From Cerioporus squamosus (taxonomy: Eukaryota > Basidiomycota > Agaricomycetes > Polyporales > Polyporaceae): 13,729 nt of DNA. The notes beneath the pieces were generated by a model, which saw only the letters and a program-made list of their open reading frames with translations, had not been told where the DNA came from and searched no databases. Positions within the stretch are counted from its first letter, which is position 1. Every line of letters starts with the position of its first letter. This document shows positions 1 to 8,770 of the stretch, piece by piece. A program made the translations under genes and the position numbers. Location: the NCBI GenBank assembly GCA_022592435.1, contig JABYQS010000765.1, forward strand, positions 1 to 13,729, read 5' to 3'.

Positions 1-409
1 CGGCTACAGGTACATTCGAGAGGTGACAAAGGAAGTCATGGGCGAGGACGTAATCAAACAGACCGAAGACGTCTTCCCCGGCTTGGACGAAGAGGGCGAA
101 CTAAAAGGCAGCTACCGGCCCTGCGGACACCCGGGAGTACGTGCCGTTTGACGTGATGTGGTCCCTGTTGCGTGCTGACCGTGGCTATCGAACAGCTTTG
201 GTTCGCGACTGGGGACTTCCACCATTCTCGTACTATGTCGAAATCGTTGGTGAGCCACGGCCGAGTGATAACAAATTAGAGTACTCTGTCGCTGACATGC
301 ATGTTAGGCCCTGCAAATCAAGGCAATACAACTAGGCCTACTCAAGCACAATGGTCGTCGAGATGGAGCTGTGGATGTTGAGAGCGCTGAGCTGCTGTCC
401 AAGTGCTAG
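1..409 (+). CDS. C-terminal end of a flavin-containing monooxygenase-like (FAD/NAD(P)-binding) protein, partial
   Basis: The 5' part lies outside the window. Three exons can be read: 2-136, 196-249 and 308-409 (stop TAG 407-409). The introns, 137-195 (59 nt) and 250-307 (58 nt), both have GT-AG ends and a CTGAC branch site. After splicing, a segment with GYRYIREV and DEEGELKGSYRPCGHPG runs into LWFATGDFHHSRTMSKSL and then ALQIKAIQLGLL. The order GHPG-LW(F/Y)A.GDF...SK.L..QIKA..LGL is the usual C-terminal end of fungal FAD-dependent monooxygenases that oxidise small substrates with NADPH. The FAD- and NADP-binding GxGxxG motifs would be upstream and are not seen, so the substrate cannot be named. 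An apparent open frame at 141-335 only reads through both introns. Family call is from recognised motifs, not a search. Confidence 0.72.
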
Positions 410-539
410 CTTCCTCCCGTTCCTATGGCGTACGAAATTGAGTCGCGACGCCGTTGTATCACAGAATTCAGGCTCCTCGTCCCGCATGATGTCGGCTGCG
501 TACTGTATAGACGATTTGGATATCGAAACCCGAGACCGT
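410..539. other. Short convergent intergenic region
   Basis: These 130 bases separate the stop codon of the monooxygenase gene (+) from the stop codon of the MED18-like gene (-). They must hold both 3' ends. No gene, clear poly(A) signal or repeat was recognised. Confidence 0.5.
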
Positions 540-1436
540 TCAGACGTCCTGCCGCCGCAGGTCCAGCAACCCCTTCATGAGCAGCTGGACGTCCAACACC
601 GCATCCAACGACTGGCTGAGCGGCGTCTCCTGCGTATTCCTGACCGGGGCCGCGGTCTTCACCTCCACCTCCCACAGCGTGTCCACGTGTGCCGGCATCG
701 GTTTCCCGGTCTTCGCGTCGGCCTTTTGGAAGAAACGCTCGCTGTGAGCACCTACTGCGGACCAGGGGTTCAAAGGGAAAGCGACGTACGTGCTCCTGCT
801 GGAACATCTGGATGACGAGGTTGCCCCGCCTGAAGACGTAGCCGCGTTATATATCTGGGAGCGCCATCTACGAGGAGCACCGTCAGCCTCGGCGGCGCAG
901 AGCATACTCGTGCGTGCGTGAGAGCCACATGTGCATCCCAGGCCAGGGAGGAAAACGTACATGTACCCAAGCGCAGACGCGAACGTCAGCGCATCCCCAA
1001 CGATCTGACACGGTCGCCCACGGGCGGACCGTCGCCTCAGGATGCACCCGGACAGACTCCGGCTTCAAATACGAGTACAGGATCCTGGGTGCTTGATGTC
1101 AGCGTACTGATGCTCTCGATGAAGCCTGAGCCCGTTCACCTCACCACTTTGAGTCGGGGTCGAGCAGCTCCTTCCGCGCGCGGAGCAAGATCGGCTCCGT
1201 CCCAGCATCCCGCTGGTTCTGCGCGTCGAACGGCCTCGAACACGATCTCCCGAGCGTGCATCTGGTGCGCAGACTCGCTGTGGAGCGTGAGGCGGTTCAG
1301 GATGGCTGCGTGGTTTGGTCGTCCAAGGAGGTTCAGTCAGTACTAGGCGGATCACTGCAGCAGCGAAGCACCAACCCGGGAGATCCTTTGCGAAGAATTC
1401 GCCAAAGAGCGCAACTTCGTACGCATGGGACGTCAT
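540..1436 (-). CDS. MED18: Mediator complex subunit 18 (MED18/SRB5)-like, reading frame broken at three places
   Basis: The inferred product is a subunit of the Mediator head module, which links transcription regulators to RNA polymerase II in the nucleus. The ATG is at 1436-1434 and the stop at 540-542. Exons (genomic order reversed): 1376-1436, 1145-1305, 961-1084, 790-867, 540-722. Introns: 1306-1375, 1085-1144, 868-960 and 723-789, all GT-AG. Recognisable blocks are YEVALFGEFFAKDLP at the N-terminus, LYSYLKPESVRVHPEATVR in the middle, and GYVFRRGNLVIQMFQQEH then WEVEVKTAAPVRNTQETP near the C-terminus, ending LMKGLLDLRRQDV. The G-hydrophobic-FR-G start of the last part and the terminal L..L..D match the end of animal MED18 as I remember it. 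Frame changes of one base are needed near 1231-1237 (extra base), 1005-1013 (extra base) and 846-847 (missing base). The exons total 607 nt, which becomes 606 nt (201 residues plus stop) after these corrections. It may be a pseudogene or carry sequencing errors. Confidence 0.62.
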
Positions 1437-1832
1437 GGCAGCGACAGAGGTTTGCTCTCAGACTGCTCGCGTCTTGTCGACGTCGTTCGTGAGCAATCAT
1501 CAAGGTGGTTTGCGAACAAGCCACTTCCTGGCGATAGACGCTTGCAGTTCAACGTTAATTGTTTGTCGATGACGATACATAGCGCGAGAACGCGGTCACA
1601 CAAAATATCCGGAGAGATCAGCACAGAAGTGAGATGTCCGAAAGGCAACTAATTACAAGCGAAGAGGACTGGTAATAAGATACACACAGGAATCACCGAA
1701 ACCACGATCCCAACAAGATCCCAAGACCACGGCAGCACGAAAAAGACAAGCCCATCACCTCTCCAGCTGCAGGCAGACTCTCCGCACCCAGCCCAACTGC
1801 CGCCACCCCAACGCGAACCGCACCGACACTCG
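1437..1832. other. Intergenic: MED18 upstream region and forkhead 3' flank
   Basis: About 400 bases lie between two genes that both read on the minus strand. The part nearest 1437 should hold the promoter of the MED18-like gene and the part near 1832 the 3' end of the forkhead gene. I see no conserved frame, repeat or RNA gene here; the short open frames have no recognisable content. Confidence 0.45.
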
Positions 1833-3126
1833 TCAGCAAGCACAACCAGACCTCGCCGGGTCAATGCTGCTCCTGCATGGGCACCTGCACCGGTATCTGG
1901 ACCTCGCCCGGGTTCGGGGGCGGCCCCGGCATCGCATGCGGCGGGGGCGGCAGCGGCGCCTCGGGCCCGGCTGGGGCATGTTCAGCGGCGCGAACATGCC
2001 CATGCGCACCCGCAGGAGCATCGTGCGGTACCAGTCCTGGTCCGCGCCCGACTTCTCCTGCTCCTCCGTCGCCTGCTGCAGCTGCGAGAGCTCCTTCCGC
2101 CAGAGCGCGTGCCAGTTGATCGCGCCCTGGTCGTCCACCTCGAGCTCGTCGGGCCGCAGGAACGGGATCATGCCTGGGAAGGCCGGGTCGAATCTGCGGG
2201 GGCACGAACACGTGAGTAACGAGGGAGGCGAAGGGCACGGATGAAAAGGGGGCGTACTGATATGGTCCGGGGAACGGTGGAGGCGGCGGCGGGGGTGGAG
2301 CTTGGCGGCTCGGGCCCGCCTCTGCAGGCATTTGCGGGGGAGGCACGAACTGTGCGTTGGGGTCGAACGTTGGCTGTTGATCCGCGCCAGGGTGATAGTC
2401 AATGTCTTCAGAGTCGAGGGGCGGAGAGCCCTTCGAGCCGGGCTTGCCCTTCTTCTTGCGGATACGGTGTACACCGGTCCGCGGGTCTACGTTGTCGTTG
2501 ACCGTCCAGTACGAGCCTTTGCCGCGGTCCGTGAGCGGACGAGGCACCTTCTCGAAGCATGGGTTGAGGGAGAGGTTGTGGCGGACGGAGTTCTACAGGA
2601 CGGTCGCAATGAGCCTCCCGGTCGAGTAGGTGGTGTAGATGGTCCAAGGAGGTTGTGGACGGGACGAATGTACGATGAGAGGTCATGGTGCAGAGACTCA
2701 CCTTCCAGCCAGGTGGAGCAGTACGGAAGTATGGGAACTGCAGCATAGGTGAGCGACATGCACGCGCCCAGCCACAGAAGAAAAACGCACTCGAGACTCA
2801 ATGGCATAGTAGATGTCTTCCAGCAGCAACTTCTGGTTGGGAGAGCCCTTGATTGCATACCTAGAGCCGCCATAGAAACAGTGAGCAACTTCGCCGCGGC
2901 ATCTCCATCCCGTCGACGCGTACCGGATCAGAGTCGAGTATGGGTAGAATGGCTTGCTACCTGGCGGCCCATCGCGTAGCGAGTCAAGGTTGATGGGCAG
3001 GCCACCAGTCAAGTCGCTCGTCGTGTGCGCGTCAGAGTAGTAGTTCACGGGCTGAGGAGTCTGCCCGGGTGCGCCGTGCTGGATCATCTCAGGGGGAATG
3101 ACGCCCATAGGCGGGGGCTGCGACAT
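1833..3126 (-). CDS. Forkhead-domain transcription factor
   Basis: This is a nuclear winged-helix DNA-binding protein. The ATG at 3126-3124 is the first in frame (MSQPPPMG). Exons: 2924-3126, 2791-2860, 2702-2737, 2258-2592, 1833-2193; introns 2861-2923, 2738-2790, 2593-2701, 2194-2257, all GT-AG. Domain start [14 protein letters not shown] is at residues 58-71, then [13 protein letters not shown] (79-91), [12 protein letters not shown] (92-103) and the recognition helix [16 protein letters not shown] from residue 104, where N104 and H108 are the usual base-contacting residues. The wing ends with RGKGSYW and a basic RIRKKKGK tail that may be a nuclear signal. A Pro-rich linker and a segment [20 protein letters not shown] follow. 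The frame as given runs on to a stop at 1833 with an Arg/Cys-rich end (334 residues). A one-base shift near 1961-1970 gives instead a Pro-rich end [14 protein letters not shown] stopping at 1861 (325 residues), which looks more natural. Target genes are unknown. Confidence 0.85.
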
Positions 3127-3981
3127 TGTAACTTCGTGTCTCGTAGCTTCGTGCGTCAACAGCGTCGATGCGGGGTCGCAGAAAGGCCAGCGGAGGGCGG
3201 GGAGGAGCGAGACGGGGGGAAGCAGGACAATGGCGGGGAGAATGGGCGGGTTCTGCGCTACTGGAACTGAACATGCTTATGTCAGCAGGTTCCCAACGGC
3301 GCACAGGCCATGTCTGCTGCACACGCGCCCCCGCTCGCTGGGAGACGCGGCGCGCGCGGGCTCAAGGACGGCGACGAGCAGCATCGAGCGACGAGGGTGG
3401 ACTGTGATGGCGGTCGGGAAGGCGGAGGCTTGTTTGTCCCATCTCAGCCACGGTTCAAACAGCTTCATACAGAGTCCAAATGCGAGAAAACGAGAGAAAA
3501 CAAATTTGCTTTTCGCAAGCAGACCAACACACACACAAACTCCCCACAACCCGGCCATCGTCCTTGCTTGCTCCCCGCCACCACGGTCGTCTGCTCGTAT
3601 CTTGCGCTTTCGGGTGGTTTGAGGCTGTCTTCCGGGCGTTTTTGTTCATCCTGATGCCGCTCTCGCTGCCCCACGCATATCGAATTGCTACCGCGGGGTC
3701 ACCTGGGCCACTACGGTCAGCAGGGGACTCTTCAGATGTGCGCGTCGCCTCCTCTGCCTGTGCAATCCCTACGTTTGCTACGACGGAGCAGACGAAGTGT
3801 TGGCTCTTCTAGCACCGGTTGTAAGCCTGACTATCTCCGCTCTGAGTATCAGTAAGTATAACCAAAGTTCCAGCAACGCTTGACTATCCGAGCTCGTGCC
3901 CTCGAACGTTCCGCAACAGAAGCGTTGCTTGTACTCCTGCATGCTATCGTAGTCTTAGGTGGCTATAACGTGAGACTGCAA

Positions 3982-3997
3982 CTTGAGTCAGCTCAAG
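3982..3997. promoter_or_regulatory. TGAGTCA site inside a small palindrome
   Basis: CTTGAG-TCAG-CTCAAG forms a 6-bp inverted repeat and holds TGAGTCA (3984-3990), the consensus bound by fungal bZIP factors of the Gcn4/AP-1 type. It lies about 270 bases upstream of the ATG at 4260. A single site can be chance. Confidence 0.3.
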
Positions 3998-4037
3998 GAC
4001 GAGGAGGCTGGGAGCATGTGTCCAGCTCCTCGTCTTG
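3994..4037. repeat. Imperfect hairpin (16 bp stem, two bulged bases)
   Basis: The arm at 3994-4011 pairs with the arm at 4022-4037 over 16 bp with two single-G bulges in the left arm, around a 10-base loop (4012-4021). It may fold in RNA or DNA. No gene or known RNA family is recognised. Confidence 0.45.
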
Positions 4038-4200
4038 CTATTAGTTTCTTTCGAGTAGTTTAGTACATGTCTGTTGAGCTTCCCTGAAATTACATCACTC
4101 CACGTATACGCACGATATCAATTGGCTAACTAGTATGTCCTCGCGCCCGTCTGAGTGCGCTTTGCGGTCGGAGCAACGGCCGGTAGACTGATTGCCCAAA

Positions 4201-4256
4201 ATGGCAAAATGAGGTCACAGCAGAAGAAGGGTACTGAGCGAGCGCGGTGGCAGTAA
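4201..4256 (+). promoter_or_regulatory. Two overlapping upstream start codons before the gene at 4260
   Basis: ATG at 4201 opens a three-codon frame ended by TGA at 4210-4212. A second ATG at 4209 opens a 15-codon frame ending TAA at 4254-4256, only three bases before the main ATG. If the mRNA starts upstream of 4201, these could lower translation of the main frame. The transcription start is not known from sequence. Confidence 0.35.
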
Positions 4257-4259
4257 GCC

Positions 4260-4933
4260 ATGTCCTCTGCTGAGAACGCCAACGTCGAAGACGAGCAAAA
4301 TGCCATCCGCATAGACCTCCCCCGACGATACTACCTCCTTCCTGGGGCTGCGGTCCTAACTGGCATCACGATTGGTCTCTTCCGGGGGTCGCGTGCCGCG
4401 TCGCTGAGGTTCCTTGCGGAGAATGCGCACCGCACCCCGAAGACGGTGCGCGGGTGGTACCTCTACAACAAGTCGAAAAACTACCGCGTCCTGCTCGGAG
4501 GCCTGAAGGCTGCTGGCACGGACGCCACGAAGCTGGGGCTCACCGCGGCGGGGTGGGTCGCACTTGAAGAAGGCTGCACGCACCTGGGACTGGATGACGT
4601 GCGGGAGGTGCCTGCGGGGCTCGGGACGGGGGTACTGTTCGGCGCGATGTGTGAGTGCCTCTCCCGTGTACAGAATCATGCTGCTATGTTCGTGTGCTCA
4701 TGGGGCCGTCCGTGGACGCAGACCGGCTGCCCATGTCGGCAGTTCGGAGAACAACAGTTTTGGGGTTCTTGATCGGGGGTGTGCTCCGGGCGCTGCGGTG
4801 GAGCAAGGAGTATCTGCAGGAACAGGTGCAAGCTCGGACGCAGGAGCTGGATGCGGCGGCGGCGGAGGGGCGGGCGGAGGTCGTCGAGGGCGTGCAGGAG
4901 GCGGCAGAGGCGGTGAGGCGGCGGCGGGGGTAG
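4260..4933 (+). CDS. Small multi-pass membrane protein, possibly Tim17/22/23-like, with a helical charged tail
   Basis: Exon 1 is 4260-4650 and exon 2 is 4722-4933. The 71-nt intron has donor GTGAGT and acceptor CGCAG, and the product is 200 residues. Hydrophobic, Gly-rich segments are seen at about 26-41 (LPGAAVLTGITIGL), 78-101, 118-131 (PAGLGTGVLFGAM) and 141-152 (TTVLGFLIGGVL), separated by basic and polar loops (NKSKNYR, RLPMSAVRR). Four such segments with GxxxG-type spacing and positive loops are what the Tim17/Tim22/Tim23 family of mitochondrial membrane proteins shows, so that is my best guess; its signature Cys and PRAT residues are not clearly present. After the last segment comes a charged, Ala/Glu/Gln-rich tail (SKEYLQEQVQARTQELD onward) likely to be helical or coiled-coil and ending in four Arg. 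No N-terminal signal peptide is seen. The function is not established. Confidence 0.72.
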
Positions 4934-5173
4934 CTGCGGCGGCGGGCGTATGTTCAGTCGGGTGCATCGTCTTGGCAATAGAATGAGCAATTGCAAGTGT
5001 GGAGCAGCCCGGGATGCTGGGATGGATATGGAAAGGCGATGACGCCTCGGAGCTCGCTTTTGTGACTATCTCATCTCCTCTAACCTACTAGTGCTCGACG
5101 TCCCAGACCGCCTCCATATCGCTCTTCGCTGCATAGTAGCCCCTGCTCGCCGTCACCGCCCGCACGCCCGATC
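4934..5173. promoter_or_regulatory. Compact promoter/5' UTR of the kinase gene
   Basis: Only 240 bases separate the two plus-strand genes. The last 100 are pyrimidine-rich, as is common at transcription starts of filamentous fungi. No TATA box or defined site was recognised. Confidence 0.4.
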
Positions 5174-8121
5174 ATGCTCAAGTTCTGGCCCTCGAACCCC
5201 GCCGATCTGACCCCTCGGGCGGGGCCCAACGGACAGGAGCGCAAGAATCCGTTTGACATCCCGCCGCTGCAGATCCCGTCGCAGCCCACGCAGACGCAGA
5301 CACAGATGCAGGCGCAGACGGCGACCACGCCTGTCAGCCAGCACCCGCCGTCGTACCACCACCATCTGCTCAACACCCACGCCCACGCCCTCTCTCCGTC
5401 CGTGCTCGGTGGCCCAGCCCAACCCGCCGTCAATGGCCCCGAGCCTCCGTCCCAATTAGGCCCCTTGACGCCCTCCGCGACGCCTCTTCCCTCCGCTCTC
5501 CCAACAACCAGTCTCTCCCTTAATGCGCCGGTCTTCAACATGCAGCAGCCACCTCCTCCAAAGCGTCAGAACACCAAGCAGCCTGGCTCTGCCGGCTCCT
5601 CGTCCTCTTCCGGATCTTCTTCTGCGCCCAAGAGCACAGGCAAGAACACCCCCGTATCTACTGGCACCTCCGCATCGTCATCGATGCACCCATCCGGTCC
5701 ATCCAAGGGCCAAATCCACGTCAAGCTCATCCAGGCTCGCGGGCTCAACGTCCGCTCCTCGGCCTCGCGTCCCTACGTCGTCGTGCAGTTCGAGCAGAAC
5801 GAGTTCGTATCGCGCGACCCGACCGGCGAGGACGACAAGGAGGTCAAGGGCGTCGCCACCAGCACCCTCTCGCGCAATCCCTCGTCCACTGCTTTGTCTG
5901 CTCTCGGTGCGATAAGCAACAAGGCGAACCCGAACGGCCGGGCGGGAAGCGGCGGCTCCAGCGCGCGAGGTAGCGCACAGGCGACCCCGTCCTCCTCACT
6001 CGGCTCTGGTAAGTCGCATCTCTCGCAGATGCTGGGCTCTCGCATCAATGCGCACAACCCGGTCTGGAAGCACGAGGTCTCCTTGTGAGTGCTCACGATT
6101 TTCGATCCCTCTATTCTGCCAGGCCGCTCATGCTGCACAGCGATGTGACCTCCGAGCAGTCTGTTATCACCTTCAGCGTATACGACCGCTCCTTGTCCGA
6201 GCATGCCTTCCTGGGTACCGTTCAGATCAAACCCGCATTAGTCCACGATCATACCGTGGACCAATGGTACAAGTGAGTGCATGTATGGTTACGCGTCTCC
6301 ACTTCAACATATCTGACCGTGCACTCCTGCAAATTTTTCTGCGCGCCTTGTACTACCTGTTGGACACCCGTGCTCGTCATGTTCGCGCAATCCCGAACCA
6401 ATCATACTGCGTGTGCAGGCTGCAGCCGTTCGAGAGCGAGACCGTCACAGGAGAGATGAGAGTGCAGATTACGTTCGAGGCAAACAAGGTAAGCACATGA
6501 TCCGCGCAGCTGTCGCGTTCCTCATCTCTGACCACGTTCCGCCTCGCTTCCCCACCTTGCCCCCCGTTCTTCGACTGCCGATCGCATATCCCCTACTGTT
6601 CTCACGACTTCGACCACTACGCGACACCCGACATCCGATTCCGATGTCATGCCATAGACCAAGCGCGCGCTCACACCGCGGGACTTTGAGTTCCTCAAGC
6701 TCATCGGCCGGGGCACGTTCGGCCGGGTGTTTCAGGTTCGGAAACGTGACACGAAGCGCATATACGCGATGAAGGTCCTCTCGAAGCGCGAAATCATCGA
6801 GAAGAAGGAAGTCGCGCATACAATCGGCGAGCGCAAGATCCTGCAGCGCTCTCTGGAGTGTCCCTTCCTCGTCGGCCTCAAGTTCTCCTTCCAGACAGAA
6901 ACGGACCTGTACCTCGTCACAGACTTCAAGAGCGGTGGCGAGCTGTTCTGGCATCTGCAGAAGGAGACACGGTTTAGCGAGGAGCGTGCGCGGTTCTACG
7001 TTGCGGAGCTGATCCTTGCCCTCGAGCACCTTCACAAGTACGATATCGTATATCGGTAAGTTCCCTGGTAAGTTGGTGGATCGAGCAGACCGGCTCACTC
7101 CGAGCGCAGTGATCTGAAGCCCGAGAACATCTTGCTTGATGCCACTGGCCACGTCGCACTATGCGATTTCGGCCTGTCGAAACCGGACCTCCGGTCTGAC
7201 GAGCTAACGAACACGTTCTGCGGTACAACGGAATACCTTGCCCCTGAAGTGCTCCTGGACGAGCATGGGTACTCGAAGTTGGTCGATTTCTGGAGTCTCG
7301 GTGTTCTCCTGTTCGAGATGTGCTGCGGATGGAGTCCGTTCTACGCCGAGGACACGCAGCAGATGTACAAGAATATCTGCTTCGGCAAGATCAAGTTCCC
7401 CAAGGGCGTCATTAACGAGGACGGCAAGCAGTTCGTCAAGGGGGTAAGTCAACGCCATGCGTAACTTAAGGGCACCGACTCAACTGCGATCCCCTTCTAG
7501 CTGCTCAACCGCAATCCCAAGCACCGTCTTGGCGCTCAGCGGGACGCCGCCGAGTTGAAGGAGCACCCGTTCTTCAAGACAATCGACTGGGATGCGCTGT
7601 ACAAGAAGCAAGTCACCCCTCCATTCAAACCCGTCGTCGAGTCGGATGAGTCCGTCGCCAACTTCGACCCCGAGTTCACGTCCGCGAACATGGCCGAGAT
7701 CGGGATCCAGGAGATGGCATTCGAGGAGGAGGACCCGTCGCCCGACTGGGTGACGCTCTCCTCGAGCGTGAACGGGACGATGCACATGCCGAACGGGCCC
7801 CTCGGCTCGGACCGCCCGGGCCCGACGCCCGTGCAGGGCATCGAGATCGCGAAGTCGAAGAAGAAGCGGGACGAGGTGCCGCCGCTGACGAACAGCGTCC
7901 AGGAGAACTTCCGCGGGTTCACGTACCACGGCGAGTCGATCGTGCCGCCGCCCGCGGGCATGCTCGCGGAGAAGGAGGAGCCGGAGGAGGAGGAGCCCGA
8001 GAGCGCGTACCCGACGACGGACGACGAGGTGGACAGCGACTCGCCGGCGGGGCGGTATGCGAAGAGCAGGCGGAGAGGAGGGGACGCGTTCGATGGGTTC
8101 GACGACGATATGCATGTATGA
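5174..8121 (+). CDS. SCH9: Sch9-type AGC serine/threonine protein kinase with N-terminal C2 domain
   Basis: Exons: 5174-6084, 6141-6272, 6419-6488, 6658-7055, 7110-7443, 7501-8121; all introns are GT-AG (54-169 nt). The 821-residue product matches the C2-plus-AGC-kinase layout of yeast Sch9 (824 aa), the TORC1-controlled kinase governing growth, ribosome synthesis and lifespan. Residues 1-178 are low-complexity, rich in Pro, Gln and Ser. The C2 domain starts at GQIHVKLIQARGLNV (179) and contains a long Ser/Gly-rich insertion before NPVWKHEVSF. The kinase domain begins near 381: glycine loop GRGTFGRV (388-395), lysine K410 in YAMKVL, catalytic YRDLKPEN (D505), DFG 523-525, and activation loop TFCGTTEYLAPE with T539 as the expected PDK1 site. 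In the tail, LTNS (T745) fits the turn motif, and FRGFTY (752-757, T756) is the hydrophobic motif phosphorylated in Sch9 and Akt/S6K relatives. The acidic C-terminus ends DDDMHV. Akt-like naming is also used for such fungal kinases, but the C2 domain favours Sch9. Confidence 0.9.
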
Positions 8122-8770
8122 CAGTGCGTCGCTCGTCCGTCGTCGTCGTCGATCTCCTGGATGTGCCCCGCCTGCCCGCCTACTCAACGTGATATCTGCC
8201 CCCTCGTCTCCCAAATACTGGAAGGGTCGTCCGCCGCCTATCCCTCAATGCTATCCCATGGACTTCGTCTCCCGTTTCTTTCCTCTTCTTAATTATGTCT
8301 GACCAATGTCGCTTCTCTCCAACCCACCGTGACTTTGATATAGTTGTCGTTGACGCTGTCGATGTAGACTTCCGGAGGTCTGCCGCCTACCACCCTCTTC
8401 TTATCACATACAACAAGTGACCAAGTCCGCGTACTGTATGCCCCATGTTGTACACCCGCGTATACCATCGATATTCGGATCTATGTATATGCCTTGTACG
8501 CCGGGGCCCATGTAGTAATCACCTTCATCCATGTAGTACTAAAAGCAACACTTTTGTCGGTTTTCTCTGTGCTTCGTGCGTGGACCTAGCGCAGTCCATA
8601 CCTGAGTCCTGAGGTCTGAGATCTGATGCATTGTCTGTCCATGTGTCGGTGGCAGTCCTCGGTCCCGACATGTGGCAGTCTCGAGAACGTTCCCATGTTG
8701 AAGGGAACCACAGTGGTACCGATACCGATACGTACGGGTCTGTATTGTCTATCATTAGGCGTGCCCGACG
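8122..8770. other. Convergent intergenic region
   Basis: About 650 bases lie between the kinase stop (+) and the stop of the Apd1-like gene (-). There is a (GTC/CGT)n-rich stretch near 8126-8152 and a small inverted repeat GTTCCC...GGGAAC near 8689-8708. The open frames here have no recognisable content. It should hold the 3' UTRs of both genes. Confidence 0.45.

Larger units (their letters stand above)
3127..4259. promoter_or_regulatory. Divergent intergenic region between the forkhead gene and the membrane-protein gene
   Basis: These 1.13 kb separate two divergently transcribed genes, so both promoters should lie here. Open frames inside (for example 3098-3622 and 3310-3654) overlap each other in several frames and have no recognisable protein content, so I treat them as chance. 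Visible small features are an AP-1/Gcn4-type TGAGTCA at 3984-3990, a bulged hairpin at 3994-4037, an ATTGG (inverted CCAAT) near 4119, and a short CA-rich stretch around 3528-3540. Confidence 0.5.

Noticed and set aside
141..335. 64-codon open frame on the plus strand
   Set aside because: It reads through two well-formed introns of the monooxygenase gene; the spliced frame gives conserved sequence and this one does not.
741..789. MED18 acceptors at CACAG (742-743) and CGCAG (755-756)
   Set aside because: Neither matches the phase of the GTACGT donor at 789; the acceptor at 723-724 keeps the frame and gives QQEH-ADAKTGKP.
3450..3462. GGTTCAAAC resembling a tRNA T-loop
   Set aside because: The T-loop pattern is incomplete and no matching acceptor, D or anticodon arms are found around it.
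3098..3812. Several overlapping open frames of 80-174 codons
   Set aside because: They overlap in many frames on both strands, lack motifs and lie in the divergent promoter region; no frame stands out.
6085..6122. A 38-nt first intron in the kinase gene ending at CCAG 6121-6122
   Set aside because: It keeps the frame, but the acceptor at 6139-6140 (56-nt intron) joins HEVSF to DVTSEQS, which fits the C2 domain of Sch9-like kinases better.
7480..8214. 244-codon minus-strand frame opposite the kinase tail
   Set aside because: Arg/Leu-rich mirror frame of the last kinase exon, which has clear AGC tail motifs on the plus strand.
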